Assembly: GCF_001953175.1 (NCBI RefSeq)
Contig: NZ_CP018258.1
Span: forward strand, 62,001-126,000
Direction: 5' to 3'
Length of the DNA: 64,000 nucleotides
DNA from: Dehalogenimonas formicexedens
Lineage (GTDB): Bacteria; Chloroflexota; Dehalococcoidia; Dehalococcoidales; Dehalococcoidaceae
Part shown: piece by piece, positions 17,212-28,624 of the stretch
Numbering within the stretch: position 1 is the first letter of the stretch
Layout of the letters: each line of letters starts with the position of its first letter
The notes under the pieces: model-generated
Seen by the model: only the letters and a program-made list of their open reading frames with translations
Databases searched by the model: none
Told to the model about the DNA's origin: nothing
Program-made: the position numbers and the translations under genes

Positions 17212-18042
17212 TTAGCCCGAAGGGCACCGGCAAATCTCCAATGACCGCTTCTCTTCTTCGATATAGGATCGCTGGCGGGCCATGAAATTGTCCCAATCTA
17301 TAGCGTGGGCGTCGAATTCAGGTCCGTCGACGCATGCAAAGCGGGTCTGGCCGGCGACCGAAACCCGGCAGCAGCCGCACATGCCGGTGCCGTCGATCAT
17401 TATAGGGTTCATGGAGACGATGGTTTTGATACCGAATGGTTTTGTGGTCAGGGCGGAAAACTTCATCATGATGCTTGGACCGATGGCGATCACCCGGTCT
17501 ATGCGTTCGCCGCGCTCGAGCATTTCCTTGATCGGTTCGGTGACAACGCCTTTTCGCCCTGCCGAGCCGTCATCGGTGGTGATGATAAGCTCATCAGACA
17601 CCGCAGAAAGCCGTTCCCGCCAGAATAAGAGGTCTTTATTGCGTGCGCCGACGATGGTGATGACCCGGTTGCCGGCGGCCTTCATCGCCCTGGCGATCGG
17701 CATGATGGTGGCGGTGGCGAAGCCGCCGGCCATGAGGCAGACAGTCCCGAAATTATCGATCTCGGTGGCATTGCCAAGGGGGCCGACGATATCGGATATC
17801 GTGTCTCCGGCTTTCAGCCTGCTGAGTTTGGTCGTAGTCGTTCCAACTTCCATGAAAACAACCGAGACGCTGCCTTCAACGACGTCCCAATCCGCAATGG
17901 TCAATGGTATGCGCTCACCATTGTCGTCGACCCGCAAAATGACAAACTGGCCTGCGGCTGCTTTTTTGGCAATTCGTGGCGCGGAAATACGGTACACCCG
18001 TACACGGGGCACCAATTCTTCGGTTGAGATTATGGAATACAA
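17212..18042 (-). CDS. Ferredoxin-NADP+ reductase subunit (NfnA/SudB, PyrK-like)
   Basis: 276 residues. FAD domain with the GQFVILRVDDNGERIPLTIAD segment, NAD(P) domain with MAGGFATATIMPIARAMKAAG, and a C-terminal [2Fe-2S] cysteine cluster GTGMCGCCRVSV...FACVDGP. This is the dihydroorotate-dehydrogenase-electron-transfer-subunit fold used by NfnA/SudB. With the downstream GltD-like gene it probably forms an electron-bifurcating transhydrogenase or sulfide dehydrogenase supplying NADPH. The start appears to be TTG; a TATAAT lies upstream near 18102-18107 on the minus strand. Confidence 0.88.
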   Translation of the reverse strand: MYSIISTEELVPRVRVYRISAPRIAKKAAAGQFVILRVDDNGERIPLTIADWDVVEGSVSVVFMEVGTTTTKLSRLKAGDTISDIVGPLGNATEIDNFGTVCLMAGGFATATIMPIARAMKAAGNRVITIVGARNKDLLFWRERLSAVSDELIITTDDGSAGRKGVVTEPIKEMLERGERIDRVIAIGPSIMMKFSALTTKPFGIKTIVSMNPIMIDGTGMCGCCRVSVAGQTRFACVDGPEFDAHAIDWDNFMARQRSYIEEEKRSLEICRCPSG

Positions 18043-18123
18043 ATGTGATTCTCGACTGTCAACGGAATTAGTCCTAAAGAACTAAGGACGGTAATAATCT
18101 AGCATTATAGGGGATTGCGTTCA

Positions 18124-18147
18124 AGCCGGGCACATGTACACCCGGCT
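18124..18147. other. Stem-loop between nfnA-like gene and NTF2-like gene
   Basis: AAGCCGGG and CCCGGCTT flank an ACATGTAC-type loop. There is no clear T-run, so termination is uncertain. Confidence 0.4.
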
Positions 18148-18166
18148 TCAGATGATGCTTTGAAAA

Positions 18167-18197
18167 AGAAAATGGAGCCTGGCGGCTCCATTTTCTA
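18167..18197 (-). terminator. Intrinsic terminator of the NTF2-like gene
   Basis: Stem AGAAAATGGAGCC / GGCTCCATTTTCT with a TGGC loop. On the minus strand ATTTTCTTTTTC follows the stem. It lies 18 bases past the stop at 18215. Confidence 0.8.
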
Positions 18198-18214
18198 AAA
18201 TCACTGTCTACCTA

Positions 18215-18781
18215 TTAATAATAATCGAAGAAGGATTGGTCGGTCGGGGGTTCGTCCGCCTTCATTTCAGCCTTCTTCTTGTCTTCTTCAGCTTTCTTTT
18301 TGGCTTCCTCTGCGGCCTTGGCGGCGGCCGCGGCGGCTTCCTCGGCGGCTTTCTCTTCCGGTGACGGTTCTGGCATCTGCACGTCTCCGGGAATGGAGAA
18401 ATGCATCTCGCTGAATCCCCATTTATTTTCGACTTTTTCGAAAACCGCGGTCATGCGCATATCAAGGGCAAGCTGGCGGGTCCCTTTTTTTAAGGTCTCC
18501 CACAAGTGGCTGGAGACCCAAGCGACGTTGCCGTTTCCTTTTATAGTGGTGTAACCGTATTTCAGAGTTATTGTATCCACGCTGGCGAACAGTTTCTGGT
18601 AATATTCCTTCAACTGCCCCGTGCCGATACTCATCTCATCCTTGCCGGGACCGATGTTAAGCATGTTTGGGTCGTTAGTCGTCAGGGCGATGACGGCATC
18701 GGCATTTTTGGCTTCCACCGCTGCCTTGTATTGCTCCAAAAGGTTATTGACAATGCTTCTGGTTTCGTTGTCGGCTCTCAA
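18215..18781 (-). CDS. SnoaL/NTF2-like protein with Lys/Ala/Glu-rich tail
   Basis: 188 residues. The first 130 match the DUF4440/SnoaL cone fold: a helix NLLEQYKAAVEAKNADAVIALTT, then strands ending WGFSEMHFSIPG. Such domains are small binding or association modules of diverse function. Residues 135-175 are almost only Ala, Lys and Glu and should form a single charged helix or coiled coil. The end is DEPPTDQSFFDYY. No enzyme motif is visible and the partner is unknown. It is a single-gene unit with its own terminator. Confidence 0.65.
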   Translation of the reverse strand: MRADNETRSIVNNLLEQYKAAVEAKNADAVIALTTNDPNMLNIGPGKDEMSIGTGQLKEYYQKLFASVDTITLKYGYTTIKGNGNVAWVSSHLWETLKKGTRQLALDMRMTAVFEKVENKWGFSEMHFSIPGDVQMPEPSPEEKAAEEAAAAAAKAAEEAKKKAEEDKKKAEMKADEPPTDQSFFDYY

Positions 18782-18968
18782 TTAAAACCCCCTTATAAGG
18801 AATAGTCACAAAGTACTTTTATAGGCTAAATGTGGCTTTGGTGTCAAGAGAGAAGAGAAAATCAATTGTTATCAGCCCGGCGATCATTGGGACTGGCTCA
18901 AGGGACGGGCCATTGCAACGGACCGAAATATTTTGATGAAACCATTTCGCCCAAAGCTATTAGGGGTC

Positions 18969-18998
18969 TTGACACGGCATTTCAGGCTGTGCTATTAT
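18969..18998 (+). promoter_or_regulatory. Promoter of the 23S-5S rRNA operon
   Basis: TTGACA (18969-18974), 18 bases, TATTAT (18993-18998), about 160 bases before the mature 23S start. The rest of 18782-18968 shows no gene. Confidence 0.75.
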
Positions 18999-19066
18999 AT
19001 CTTTCGCGTTTGAAAATAATGATGTTTGATAGAGCAACATAAAGCGCACTAACGGTGTTAACCAAG

Positions 19067-19098
19067 ACGGCTTGGTGAAAACGCCAAGCCGTTTCTTA
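19067..19098 (+). other. Terminator-like hairpin in the rRNA leader
   Basis: Stem ACGGCTTGG / CCAAGCCGT around an 8-base loop, followed by TTCTTATT. It lies between the rRNA promoter and the 23S gene, so it could be an attenuator or an antitermination element rather than an end point. Confidence 0.5.
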
Positions 19099-19162
19099 TT
19101 GTACTGAACCTTTAAAACTGAATACCGCCAAAAAAGTAATAGGTTATCTCAAATCTGAAGCA

Positions 19163-22112
<2,950 letters not shown>

Positions 22113-22200
22113 TGCTTCAGAGTTGAGGTAACCGAAAACAAGTGGCGGTATCAGATTAAAAGTTCAGATTAAAAACTAAATAGCTTACTTTCGTTAAAAA

Positions 22201-22324
22201 GTCTCTTGGTGATAAGAGCGACGTGGTCCCACCCGTTCCCATCCCGAACACGGCCGTGAAACGCGTCAGCGCAGACGATACTGAGGGGGCGACCCCTTGG
22301 GGAAAATATGCCATTGCCAGGGGA
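22201..22324 (+). rRNA. 5S ribosomal RNA
   Basis: Follows 23S by about 90 bases. CCCACCCGTTCCCATCCCGA and GAACACGG are the conserved 5S core. The ends TCTCTTGG and CCAGGGGA pair as helix I. Ends are approximate. Confidence 0.93.
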
Positions 22325-22345
22325 CTTTTTATATTTTAAAAGCAA

Positions 22346-22380
22346 AAATGCCCGTAGTGATTACGGGCATTTCGTTTTAA
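22346..22380. terminator. Bidirectional terminator after 5S rRNA
   Basis: Stem AAATGCCCGTA / TACGGGCATTT, loop GTGAT, then CGTTTT on the plus strand. The minus strand has ATTTTTGCTTTT, so it can also end the small-protein transcript from 22395. Confidence 0.8.
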
Positions 22381-22394
22381 GGGGATTCAGCAAG

Positions 22395-22700
22395 TCAGTT
22401 TTGCCTCGACACGGATGCCACGAGGCCCAGTATACCGCCGATCAGGACCAGCAGGCCGCCGAGCCCGCCTCCCAAAAGGCCGATGACGATGAGGATAATC
22501 GCCCAGACAAGTTCACGGACACGGCTGGCGCCAATGACGGCAATGATACCCGCGAGCAAGGTGATAATACCGCCGTTGAAAAACCCCCACCCGTAAAAAG
22601 CCGCTCGGAAAGTGGACTGGGCTACCGCGAGGATACCGAAAACGACCATCAGAATGCCGCCGATGAGAGCCAGAGTGTAACCAAGGCGTGAGATGGACAT
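22395..22700 (-). CDS. Small membrane protein, four hydrophobic segments
   Basis: 101 residues from the ATG that has AAGGAG 7 bases upstream. A longer frame would add an Arg/Pro-rich stretch that looks non-coding. Nearly the whole chain is membrane helix (GYTLALIGGILMVVFGILAV, then ITLLAGIIAVIGA, then VWAIILIVIGLLGGGLGGL). Cys and charged residues are rare. It resembles generic DUF-type stress-associated membrane proteins; function unknown. It is last in a run of small minus-strand genes. Confidence 0.7.
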   Translation of the reverse strand: MSISRLGYTLALIGGILMVVFGILAVAQSTFRAAFYGWGFFNGGIITLLAGIIAVIGASRVRELVWAIILIVIGLLGGGLGGLLVLIGGILGLVASVSRQN

Positions 22701-22728
22701 GAGTTTACTCCTTATATATTTTGTAGCC

Positions 22729-22908
22729 TTACTTTTTTGCGAACCCGCCATGTTCGGCGGCGTGCCTGGCCCGGATGCTGGCCTCCGCGTCCTCTTTGGT
22801 GGTGGAGCTGCCGACGACCTCATCCCGGTCTTTATTGATGATCACCCAGGGCGCCGATTCGCCTTTGGAGTTTTTATGGCCTTCCCGATGTTCAATGCGA
22901 TATGGCAT
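22729..22908 (-). CDS. Small hypothetical protein, 59 residues
   Basis: MPYRIEHREGHKNSKG, a PWVIINKDRDEVVGSSTTKEDAEASIRARH core, and a Lys end. It is preceded by GAGGTG 7 bases before the ATG. The core resembles small archaeal/phage-type proteins in which an IVNKxTGKVVGSS strand pair precedes a helix. Charged and soluble. It sits between two other small genes in the same direction. Confidence 0.65.
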   Translation of the reverse strand: MPYRIEHREGHKNSKGESAPWVIINKDRDEVVGSSTTKEDAEASIRARHAAEHGGFAKK

Positions 22909-22983
22909 GTATTCACCTCGTTTTTAGGCACGTTTATGTTCTTGGAAAATCCCTGATCTAAGAATAAGTCGACTTTGGCTCAG

Positions 22984-23310
22984 CTATTTTCCCTTGTGCT
23001 TTGAGAAAAAGTAATCTGCGTCCGAATTGGCTTTGCCCCTGGTCTCATAATCGGTGGTCACATTGGCCAGAGCCTGGAGTGCCCTTCCGGTGGCCAGCTC
23101 GTCGCCTTTGTGAGCTTTCAGGGCATGTTCCCGTCGGGTTTCCGCCGTCATTTCCTTGCTCCAGTTCATCTCCGTACCATGTTCGTACCACTGTTGCGAT
23201 TCGGGGGTTTTGCCTGGTTCGCCGCGATCTTCGGTTTGATAAGTTGTCGCTTTTACATGCGTGCCGTCTTTCCGGGTATAAGCCTTCCGATGAACGGTAA
23301 TTTGAGCCAT
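22984..23310 (-). CDS. Hypothetical soluble protein, 108 residues
   Basis: Very hydrophilic, rich in Lys, Glu, Thr and His, with no membrane segment. The N-terminus (ITVHRKAYTRKDGTHVKATTY) looks like two beta strands and the rest (SKEMTAETRREHALKAHKGDELATGRALQALANVT) is helical. Composition recalls KGG-type or desiccation-stress proteins, but I do not recognise the family. It lies between the DUF3096-like gene and the 59-residue gene. Confidence 0.6.
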   Translation of the reverse strand: MAQITVHRKAYTRKDGTHVKATTYQTEDRGEPGKTPESQQWYEHGTEMNWSKEMTAETRREHALKAHKGDELATGRALQALANVTTDYETRGKANSDADYFFSKHKGK

Positions 23311-23331
23311 ATCCTAGCCCTCCGTGGTTTA

Positions 23332-23745
23332 TTAGAACCAGCCGTAGTAGTGACCGATGGCGAAAGCCCCCGCCACGATTAAATAGATCGCGAACAGGAT
23401 ATTAAGGATTTCCGGAGCCAGCAGGACTATGATCCCGGCGAGCAGGGAAATTACGCCGATGACCACCGCGCTGTTGATGAGAAGCCAGATTCCCACTAAA
23501 ACCAGGTACGCGGCGACAAGGTAATTGAGAATGGTCGGGAAGATGAAAACGAGAATGCCGAAGAGTATCGAGACAATTCCCGCCAGCGGGTTGCCTCCGG
23601 CCAGCCAGCCGATGCCGGCGAGGATCATCGCGGCGCCGACGAGATAGTTGATGATCTTGGGGAACATAAGGATGAGGATGCCTACCACAACCAGGATAAT
23701 TCCGGGCCCGAGCCCGGCGATATCGGGAAAGCCGATCACCTTCAT
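23332..23745 (-). CDS. DUF3096-like membrane protein, three tandem repeats
   Basis: 137 residues that break into three copies of a two-helix unit of about 36 residues: VVGILILMFPKIINYLVGAA, then LFGILVFIFPTILNYLVAAY, then LAGIIVLLAPEILNILFAIY. The conserved core is G-I-[LV]-x-[LF]-x-[FA]-P-x-I-[LI]-N-x-[LI]. DUF3096 members usually have one or two such units. The function of the family is unknown. It begins the small-protein run immediately downstream of msrB. Confidence 0.75.
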   Translation of the reverse strand: MKVIGFPDIAGLGPGIILVVVGILILMFPKIINYLVGAAMILAGIGWLAGGNPLAGIVSILFGILVFIFPTILNYLVAAYLVLVGIWLLINSAVVIGVISLLAGIIVLLAPEILNILFAIYLIVAGAFAIGHYYGWF

Positions 23746-23764
23746 TTGCGAGCTCCTCTTATTC

Positions 23765-24211
23765 CTAGTCGGGTGCGAATTTCAGGGCGTAGCCGTTCAT
23801 ACAATATCGTTTGCCGGTAGGCGGCGGACCGTCATCGAAGATATGGCCCAGATGGGAACCGCACCTGGCGCACAATACTTCCGTCCGTGACATCCCGAAC
23901 GAATAATCCGGGTGCAGGACGACATTCAAAGACGAAACCGGCTCGTAGAAACTGGGCCAGCCGGTGCCGGATTCAAACTTGGCCGAATAATTGAAAAGAT
24001 CCGTGCCGCAACGGACGCACTTGAAGGTGCCCGGACCATGGACATCATCGAAGGTCATGCTGCCGGGAGCCTCGGTCCCGTTTTTGGTGGTGATCTCAAA
24101 CTGTTTTTTGGTCAGTAACTTCTGCCATTCGGCGTCTGACTTTTCGATTTTGGACACAGTTTCAACGGTTTTCTTTTGGTTGTCGAAGATTGTTACGGTT
24201 GTCTCCATCAA
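23765..24211 (-). CDS. msrB: Peptide methionine-R-sulfoxide reductase
   Basis: 148 residues. It reduces methionine-R-sulfoxide in proteins. The structural zinc is held by Cys65/Cys68 and Cys114/Cys117 (KCVRCG and CARCG). The catalytic Cys137 is in RYCMNG. SGTGWPSF and GHIFDDGP are the family signatures. In an obligate anaerobe this is an oxidative-damage repair enzyme. Downstream genes follow within about 20 bases, so an operon is likely. Confidence 0.96.
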   Translation of the reverse strand: MMETTVTIFDNQKKTVETVSKIEKSDAEWQKLLTKKQFEITTKNGTEAPGSMTFDDVHGPGTFKCVRCGTDLFNYSAKFESGTGWPSFYEPVSSLNVVLHPDYSFGMSRTEVLCARCGSHLGHIFDDGPPPTGKRYCMNGYALKFAPD

Positions 24212-24294
24212 AAATCTCCCGGCCTTAAAACGTTGGCTCGGATTACCGGCAGCCTTTAGATGAGTTTCCGCCCTGCGTCAGGAGCATCGGCACA

Positions 24295-24765
24295 TTATTT
24301 CTTCATCGCTGATTTGGGCATGGCCATTTCCATCATCGAGTTCTGCATGCTTGCCTTTTCCAGGTTGGACTTGGACATCTGATCCAGGGCGATGATGTTG
24401 CCTTCGGTGTCCTTAAACCAGGCGCCTTTCGACATGTTATCCCCGGAATCCATGGTGGCGACACCGTTTACTGTCTTGATGCCCATAGCCGGAATGTCAT
24501 ATTCTTCAAATTTGACGCCCTTGCTTCGGAGGTCCCTCATCTCCGCATCGATGTTATCGACTTTGAACTCCAGGACGGTATGGTCTGCCTTGGTCGCTCC
24601 CCTTTGGTAAACGTAGAACATCGAACCTTCGCCGGCCATGACCATCATCCCCTGAGCCGGCTCGTCGAGCATCACTTTCAGGCCGATTGTGTCCTCCCAG
24701 AACTTGCGTGCCCTCTTGAGGTCCACTGCTGGTAGAACTGCATACGCCATTTTGTCGCTTAACAT
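24295..24765 (-). CDS. Glyoxalase/VOC family protein
   Basis: 156 residues from the ATG preceded by GGAGGAAGG; an in-frame ATG 15 bases earlier would include the ribosome site. Two beta-alpha-beta-beta-beta repeats are visible (AYAVLPAVDLKRARKFWEDTIGLKV and VLEFKVDNIDAEMRDLRSKGV), with WFKDTEGNIIAL at the end. A Met/Lys-rich tail (NSMMEMAMPKSAMKK) extends the fold. VOC proteins do isomerisation, dioxygenation or resistance functions; the substrate here is unknown. Confidence 0.8.
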   Translation of the reverse strand: MLSDKMAYAVLPAVDLKRARKFWEDTIGLKVMLDEPAQGMMVMAGEGSMFYVYQRGATKADHTVLEFKVDNIDAEMRDLRSKGVKFEEYDIPAMGIKTVNGVATMDSGDNMSKGAWFKDTEGNIIALDQMSKSNLEKASMQNSMMEMAMPKSAMKK

Positions 24766-24780
24766 CGTCCCTTCCTCCAT

Positions 24781-25280
24781 TTCGTTGTGCGATTCTGCAT
24801 CGCCGTTTAGAGCATAGAATGGGCCGGGAGATAATGAAATTGGTAAATGTACCTATTTTCGGCGCATAAGGGCACTAGTTCCTGTTTGGTATAAGAGGAG
24901 AATCACTAGTTGTAGAGCTTTATCGGATAGAGTAAAGTCACCTGGCCGGAGCGAGAAACAATGAGGGGCATGTTGCTAGAGTTCCGTCTTTTGACGGCCT
25001 TCCAATTTGAAGTCCCGTCTCTTTTCAGTCGAGTAGTCCGGATCCAGGTGGTTGTTGGCACCGGCGCATTCCCAATTGGAGCCCGGCATCAGCCAATTTC
25101 TTCACCCGCTAGCAGATCGAAACTCGCTGTTTACTTTTTCGGGATACTCTGTCATGCCCCGATAGCAGCATACCCCAAAAGCTACCTGCCGGGGAATAGG
25201 GGGAACTACCTAATTTTCCGCCCAAGGACTACCGAAAAATGACTGCCAAATATGACTAGTATCGACACCGTACCGTTGAA
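24781..25280. other. Gene-poor region of about 500 bases
   Basis: No convincing coding sequence on either strand. Two degenerate copies of a TACCTA-TTTTC-GC word occur (near 24848 and 25206), in AT-richer sequence. It may hold a regulatory or decayed element. Confidence 0.4.
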
Positions 25281-25315
25281 AAGAAAGAGCCCTTCGTTTG
25301 AAGGGCTCTTTCTTT
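25281..25315 (-). terminator. Terminator of clpC
   Basis: Fifteen-base-pair stem AAGAAAGAGCCCTTC / GAAGGGCTCTTTCTT with a four-base loop, just past the clpC stop on the minus strand. It is symmetric and could act in both directions. Confidence 0.85.
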
Positions 25316-25332
25316 ATTGTTCGCGGTTTCGT

Positions 25333-27855
25333 TTAGCCGCCGGCCAGGGCGGGCTTTTCGGCGTTCTCCGCCGGGGGCGGCAGTTCGGGGTGCCTGACGT
25401 TGAACAAGAGGTCCTCGCCGTCGGCGGAGGGTTCGATGACCACGGTGTCGCCGCTACTGAACTGTCCTCTAAGCAGGTCTTCGGACAGCCGGTCCTCGAT
25501 GAGGTTCTGGATGACGCGGCGCAGCGGCCGTGCTCCGTAAACCTCGTCGTAGCCCTTCTTGCCCAGGACGTCCTTGGCGCCGGCGGTGACCTCGATGGAG
25601 ATGTTCTTCTCCTTGAGCTGCTTGGTCACTGACGCCAGCTGCAGGTCGACTATCTGGCGGATCTCGTCGCGGGTGAGGGAGTGGAAGACCACCGTCGAGT
25701 CGACGCGGTTCAAAAACTCCGGCCGGAAGCTCTTCTTGACCTCGGCCAACAGCTTGTCCTTCATCCGCTCGTAGCCGATGTCCTGGGCCTTGGCGGCGTC
25801 GGATGTCGTGGTGAAGCCGATGCTCCCCGTGCCTTTCCTGATAAGGTCGGCGCCGATGTTACTGGTCATGATGATGATGGTATTCCGGAAGTCGACGCGG
25901 CGGCCCTTGGCGTCGGTCAGGTGGCCGTCGTCGAAGATCTGGAGCAGGATGTTGAACACTTCGGGATGAGCTTTTTCGATCTCATCGAGCAGCACCAGGG
26001 AATAGCCTTTGCGGCGCACCGCCTCCGTGAGCTGGCCGCCTTCTTCGTAACCGACATAGCCGGGGGGCGCGCCGACGAGGCGCGACACGGCGAACTTCTC
26101 CATGAACTCCGACATGTCGATGCGGATCAAATTGTCTTCGGAGCCGAACATGAACTGGGCCAGGGCCCGGGCCAGTTCGGTCTTGCCGACGCCGGTGGGG
26201 CCCAGGAAGATGAAGTTGCCGATGGGGCGCCGCGGGTCCTTGAGACCGGCGCGGGCTCGCCTGACGGCCTTGGCGATGGTGACGATGGCCTCATCCTGGC
26301 CGACGATGCGCTTGTGCAGCGCTTCTTCCATGTGGAGTAAGCGTTCGGTCTCGTCGCCGGTAAGCTGCAGCAAAGGCACGCCTGTCCACATGCTGACCAC
26401 ATCGGCGATGTCCTCTTTGGTCACCAACGGCTTGGTGGAAACCTGCTCCTGCTGCCACTCCTCTTCCATTTTGCGGCGCTTTTCAGCGATCTGATACTCG
26501 CGCTCCCGTAATTCAGCGGCATAGTCGTACTGCTGGGTGGCCAGGGCGGCTTCCTTGTCCCGGCGGTAGGAGTCCTCCGCCTTCTTCAAGTCCTTCAGCG
26601 GCATCGGCCTGGTGCGGTTGCGGATGCGGACGCGAGAGGCGGCTTCATCGATGACGTCGATGGCTTTGTCCGGCATGAAACGGTCCGAGATGTATCGGGA
26701 GGCCAGGTTGGCGGCGGCATCCATGGCGTCATCGGTGATGACCAGCCTGTGGTGTTCTTCGTAACGCTGCTTGATGCCGCGGAGGATCTCGATGGTATCC
26801 TCGATTGAGGGTTCCTCTACCAGCACGGACTGGAAGCGCCGCGCGAACGCGGTATCCCGTTCAACGTGCTTGCGGTAATCATCAAGGGTCGTGGCGCCAA
26901 TGACCTGGATCTCACCCCTTGCCAGGGAAGGCTTCAGGATATTAGCCGCATCGATAGCCCCTTCGGCGGCGCCGGCGCCGAGCATGGTATGGAACTCGTC
27001 GATAAAAAGCACGATATTGCCGACGACCCGGAGTTCCTCAAGTATCTTCTTGAGTCTTTCTTCGAACTCGCCGCGGTACTTGGTGCCGGCGACCAGAGAG
27101 GCGATATCCAATGAAACCAAGCGTTTATTTTCAAGTGTTTCGGGCACGTCGCCGGCGACGATGCGGTGGGCCAGCCCCTCGACGATGGCCGTCTTGCCGA
27201 CGCCGGGCTCACCGATGAGAGCCGGATTGTTCTTGGTGCGGCGGGACAGGATTTGCACCATCCGTTCTATTTCTTTGACCCGGCCGACGACGGGATCCAG
27301 CCTGCCTGCTTTGGCGGCCGCGGTCAGGTCAAAGGAAACGGCATCCAGGGTAGGCGTCTTGCCCGGGGCTTTGCCGGGTTTGGCGGCGGCGGGGTTGGTG
27401 CGGTTGGCGGCGCCCTGCTGCAGGACCTTGGTGATCTCGGCGCGGACGCGGTCGATGGAAATGCCGAAGGAATCGAGCACGCCGGCCGCCACGCCCTCGC
27501 CCTCGCGGAGAAGGCCGAGCAGGAGGTGCTCGGTGCCGATGTAGTTGTGGCCCAGGTTGCGGGCTTCGTCGATCGCCAGTTCGATGACCTTCTTGGCGCG
27601 GGAGGTAAGGCCGGTCTCACCGGCGGACGGCTTCTCGCCGCGGCCGATGACGAACTCGACGGCAGACCTTAACTTGGCCAGGTTGACGTCCAGGTTGACC
27701 AGGACGCGGGCGGCGACGCCGTCTTCCTCGCGGACCATGCCGAGGAGGATGTGTTCGGTGCCTATGTAGTTGTGATTAAGTTGCTGTGCTTCTTCCTGCG
27801 CGTAGGTGAGAACGCGGCGGGCGCGCTCGGAAAATTTGTCGAAACGACTAGCCAT
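25333..27855 (-). CDS. clpC: ATP-dependent Clp protease ATP-binding subunit ClpC
   Basis: 840 residues. Two Clp-N repeats (residues 1-150), AAA-1 with Walker A GEPGVGKT near residue 217, a UVR-like linker ([13 protein letters not shown]), AAA-2 with Walker A GPTGVGKT near 552, and a ClpB-D2 C-terminal domain. It is an unfoldase feeding ClpP. No clpP, mcsA or mcsB is adjacent. It is a single-gene unit with promoter (27887-27915) and terminator. Confidence 0.97.
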   Translation of the reverse strand: MASRFDKFSERARRVLTYAQEEAQQLNHNYIGTEHILLGMVREEDGVAARVLVNLDVNLAKLRSAVEFVIGRGEKPSAGETGLTSRAKKVIELAIDEARNLGHNYIGTEHLLLGLLREGEGVAAGVLDSFGISIDRVRAEITKVLQQGAANRTNPAAAKPGKAPGKTPTLDAVSFDLTAAAKAGRLDPVVGRVKEIERMVQILSRRTKNNPALIGEPGVGKTAIVEGLAHRIVAGDVPETLENKRLVSLDIASLVAGTKYRGEFEERLKKILEELRVVGNIVLFIDEFHTMLGAGAAEGAIDAANILKPSLARGEIQVIGATTLDDYRKHVERDTAFARRFQSVLVEEPSIEDTIEILRGIKQRYEEHHRLVITDDAMDAAANLASRYISDRFMPDKAIDVIDEAASRVRIRNRTRPMPLKDLKKAEDSYRRDKEAALATQQYDYAAELREREYQIAEKRRKMEEEWQQEQVSTKPLVTKEDIADVVSMWTGVPLLQLTGDETERLLHMEEALHKRIVGQDEAIVTIAKAVRRARAGLKDPRRPIGNFIFLGPTGVGKTELARALAQFMFGSEDNLIRIDMSEFMEKFAVSRLVGAPPGYVGYEEGGQLTEAVRRKGYSLVLLDEIEKAHPEVFNILLQIFDDGHLTDAKGRRVDFRNTIIIMTSNIGADLIRKGTGSIGFTTTSDAAKAQDIGYERMKDKLLAEVKKSFRPEFLNRVDSTVVFHSLTRDEIRQIVDLQLASVTKQLKEKNISIEVTAGAKDVLGKKGYDEVYGARPLRRVIQNLIEDRLSEDLLRGQFSSGDTVVIEPSADGEDLLFNVRHPELPPPAENAEKPALAGG

Positions 27856-27886
27856 GACAAACCTCTTAAACGGGGATACTCATCTA

Positions 27887-27915
27887 ATTATAGGCCAAAT
27901 AAGGCACCTCGTAAA
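27887..27915 (-). promoter_or_regulatory. Promoter of clpC
   Basis: Minus strand TTTACG (27915-27910), 17 bases, TATAAT (27892-27887), about 30 bases before the ATG. No CtsR-type heptad repeat was noticed. Confidence 0.65.
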
Positions 27916-28079
27916 GCATTTTAGCTTTGGGGGCGAATATAAGACGGCCGCGCGCCTGGTTTCTCCTTATCCTCGATGCCTCACCCAAATCTGTCTTTGC
28001 GAGACCCGCGATGGAATCGGGGCCGCGGCAATCTCCCCCGAATTGTCCGAAATCCAACGGGGAGAGGGGTAATATCCAA

Positions 28080-28121
28080 CTTTCCTCGCCCCTGGTGGGA
28101 GAGGAATTGAAGGAGAGGGGG
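28080..28121. repeat. Dispersed CCCCTGGTGGGAGAGG element
   Basis: A CGCCCCTGGTGGGAGAGGAA-type stretch followed by TTGAAGGAGAGGGGG. A diverged inverted copy lies at 2058-2094 (between ruvX and alaS) and a related one near 39776-39815. It is non-coding. Confidence 0.55.
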
Positions 28122-28149
28122 AAGACTCCCGATCAATCCTCGATGCCTG

Positions 28150-28614
28150 AGTCGAGGCATATTCGCGTTGTGAACCACTATCCCTGGACCGGCCTGCCTT
28201 TCACCGTCCTCCTGCCTAGAATTATCGAGATCTCCAGGGCGTGGGGATTGCGCCGTCTCGCCGCCGATGTCACCGGCCTGGGCGCGCCGCTGTGCGCCTC
28301 GCTGAAACAATCCATGGGCCACCGAATTGTTTCATTTGTTTTCACAACATCTTCTAAAAGCGCCCTCGGCTACGAACTCCTGGCGGCGGCGGGGACGGGA
28401 AGACTTTCACTCTACGCCCGGGACGCCTCGGCGGAATGCGACGAGGCATGGCGGGAACTCGAAAGCGCCCAGGCGGACTACAAGCCCAACCGGACGCTGA
28501 ACTTTTACGTCGCTCCCGGCGCGCGGCCACGACGATTACCTGATGTCGTTGGCGCTCACCGTCGAGGCCGCGGGCAGGTATGAACCGCGCTCGGCGGTGG
28601 GGAGGGTGGGGTGA
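28150..28614 (+). pseudogene. Phage terminase large-subunit remnant (nuclease domain)
   Basis: A reading frame from about 28150 (RHIRVVNHYPW...) encodes a segment with RRLAADVTGLGAPLCASL and ALGYELLAAAGTGRLSLY, like the RNase H-type nuclease domain of large terminases. Near 28522 the frame shifts: the next frame continues GHDDYLMSLALTVEAAGRYEP to a TGA at 28612. The His-Asp-Asp-Tyr end motif is the usual terminase C-terminal acidic motif. There is no start, no ATPase half and no other phage gene, so this is a decayed fragment. Confidence 0.6.
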
Positions 28615-28624
28615 CTTCAGGGGT

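Noticed and set aside
24961-25242. 93-codon frame in the VOC-clpC gap
   Set aside because: No ribosome site, no domain and unlikely composition.
25681-26340. 219-codon plus-strand frame opposite clpC
   Set aside because: Shadow of a high-GC coding gene; no recognisable fold.
27927-28149. 5' extension of the terminase-like frame
   Set aside because: Encodes dispersed-repeat sequence (PLVGEELKERGKTPD) rather than protein homologous to terminases.
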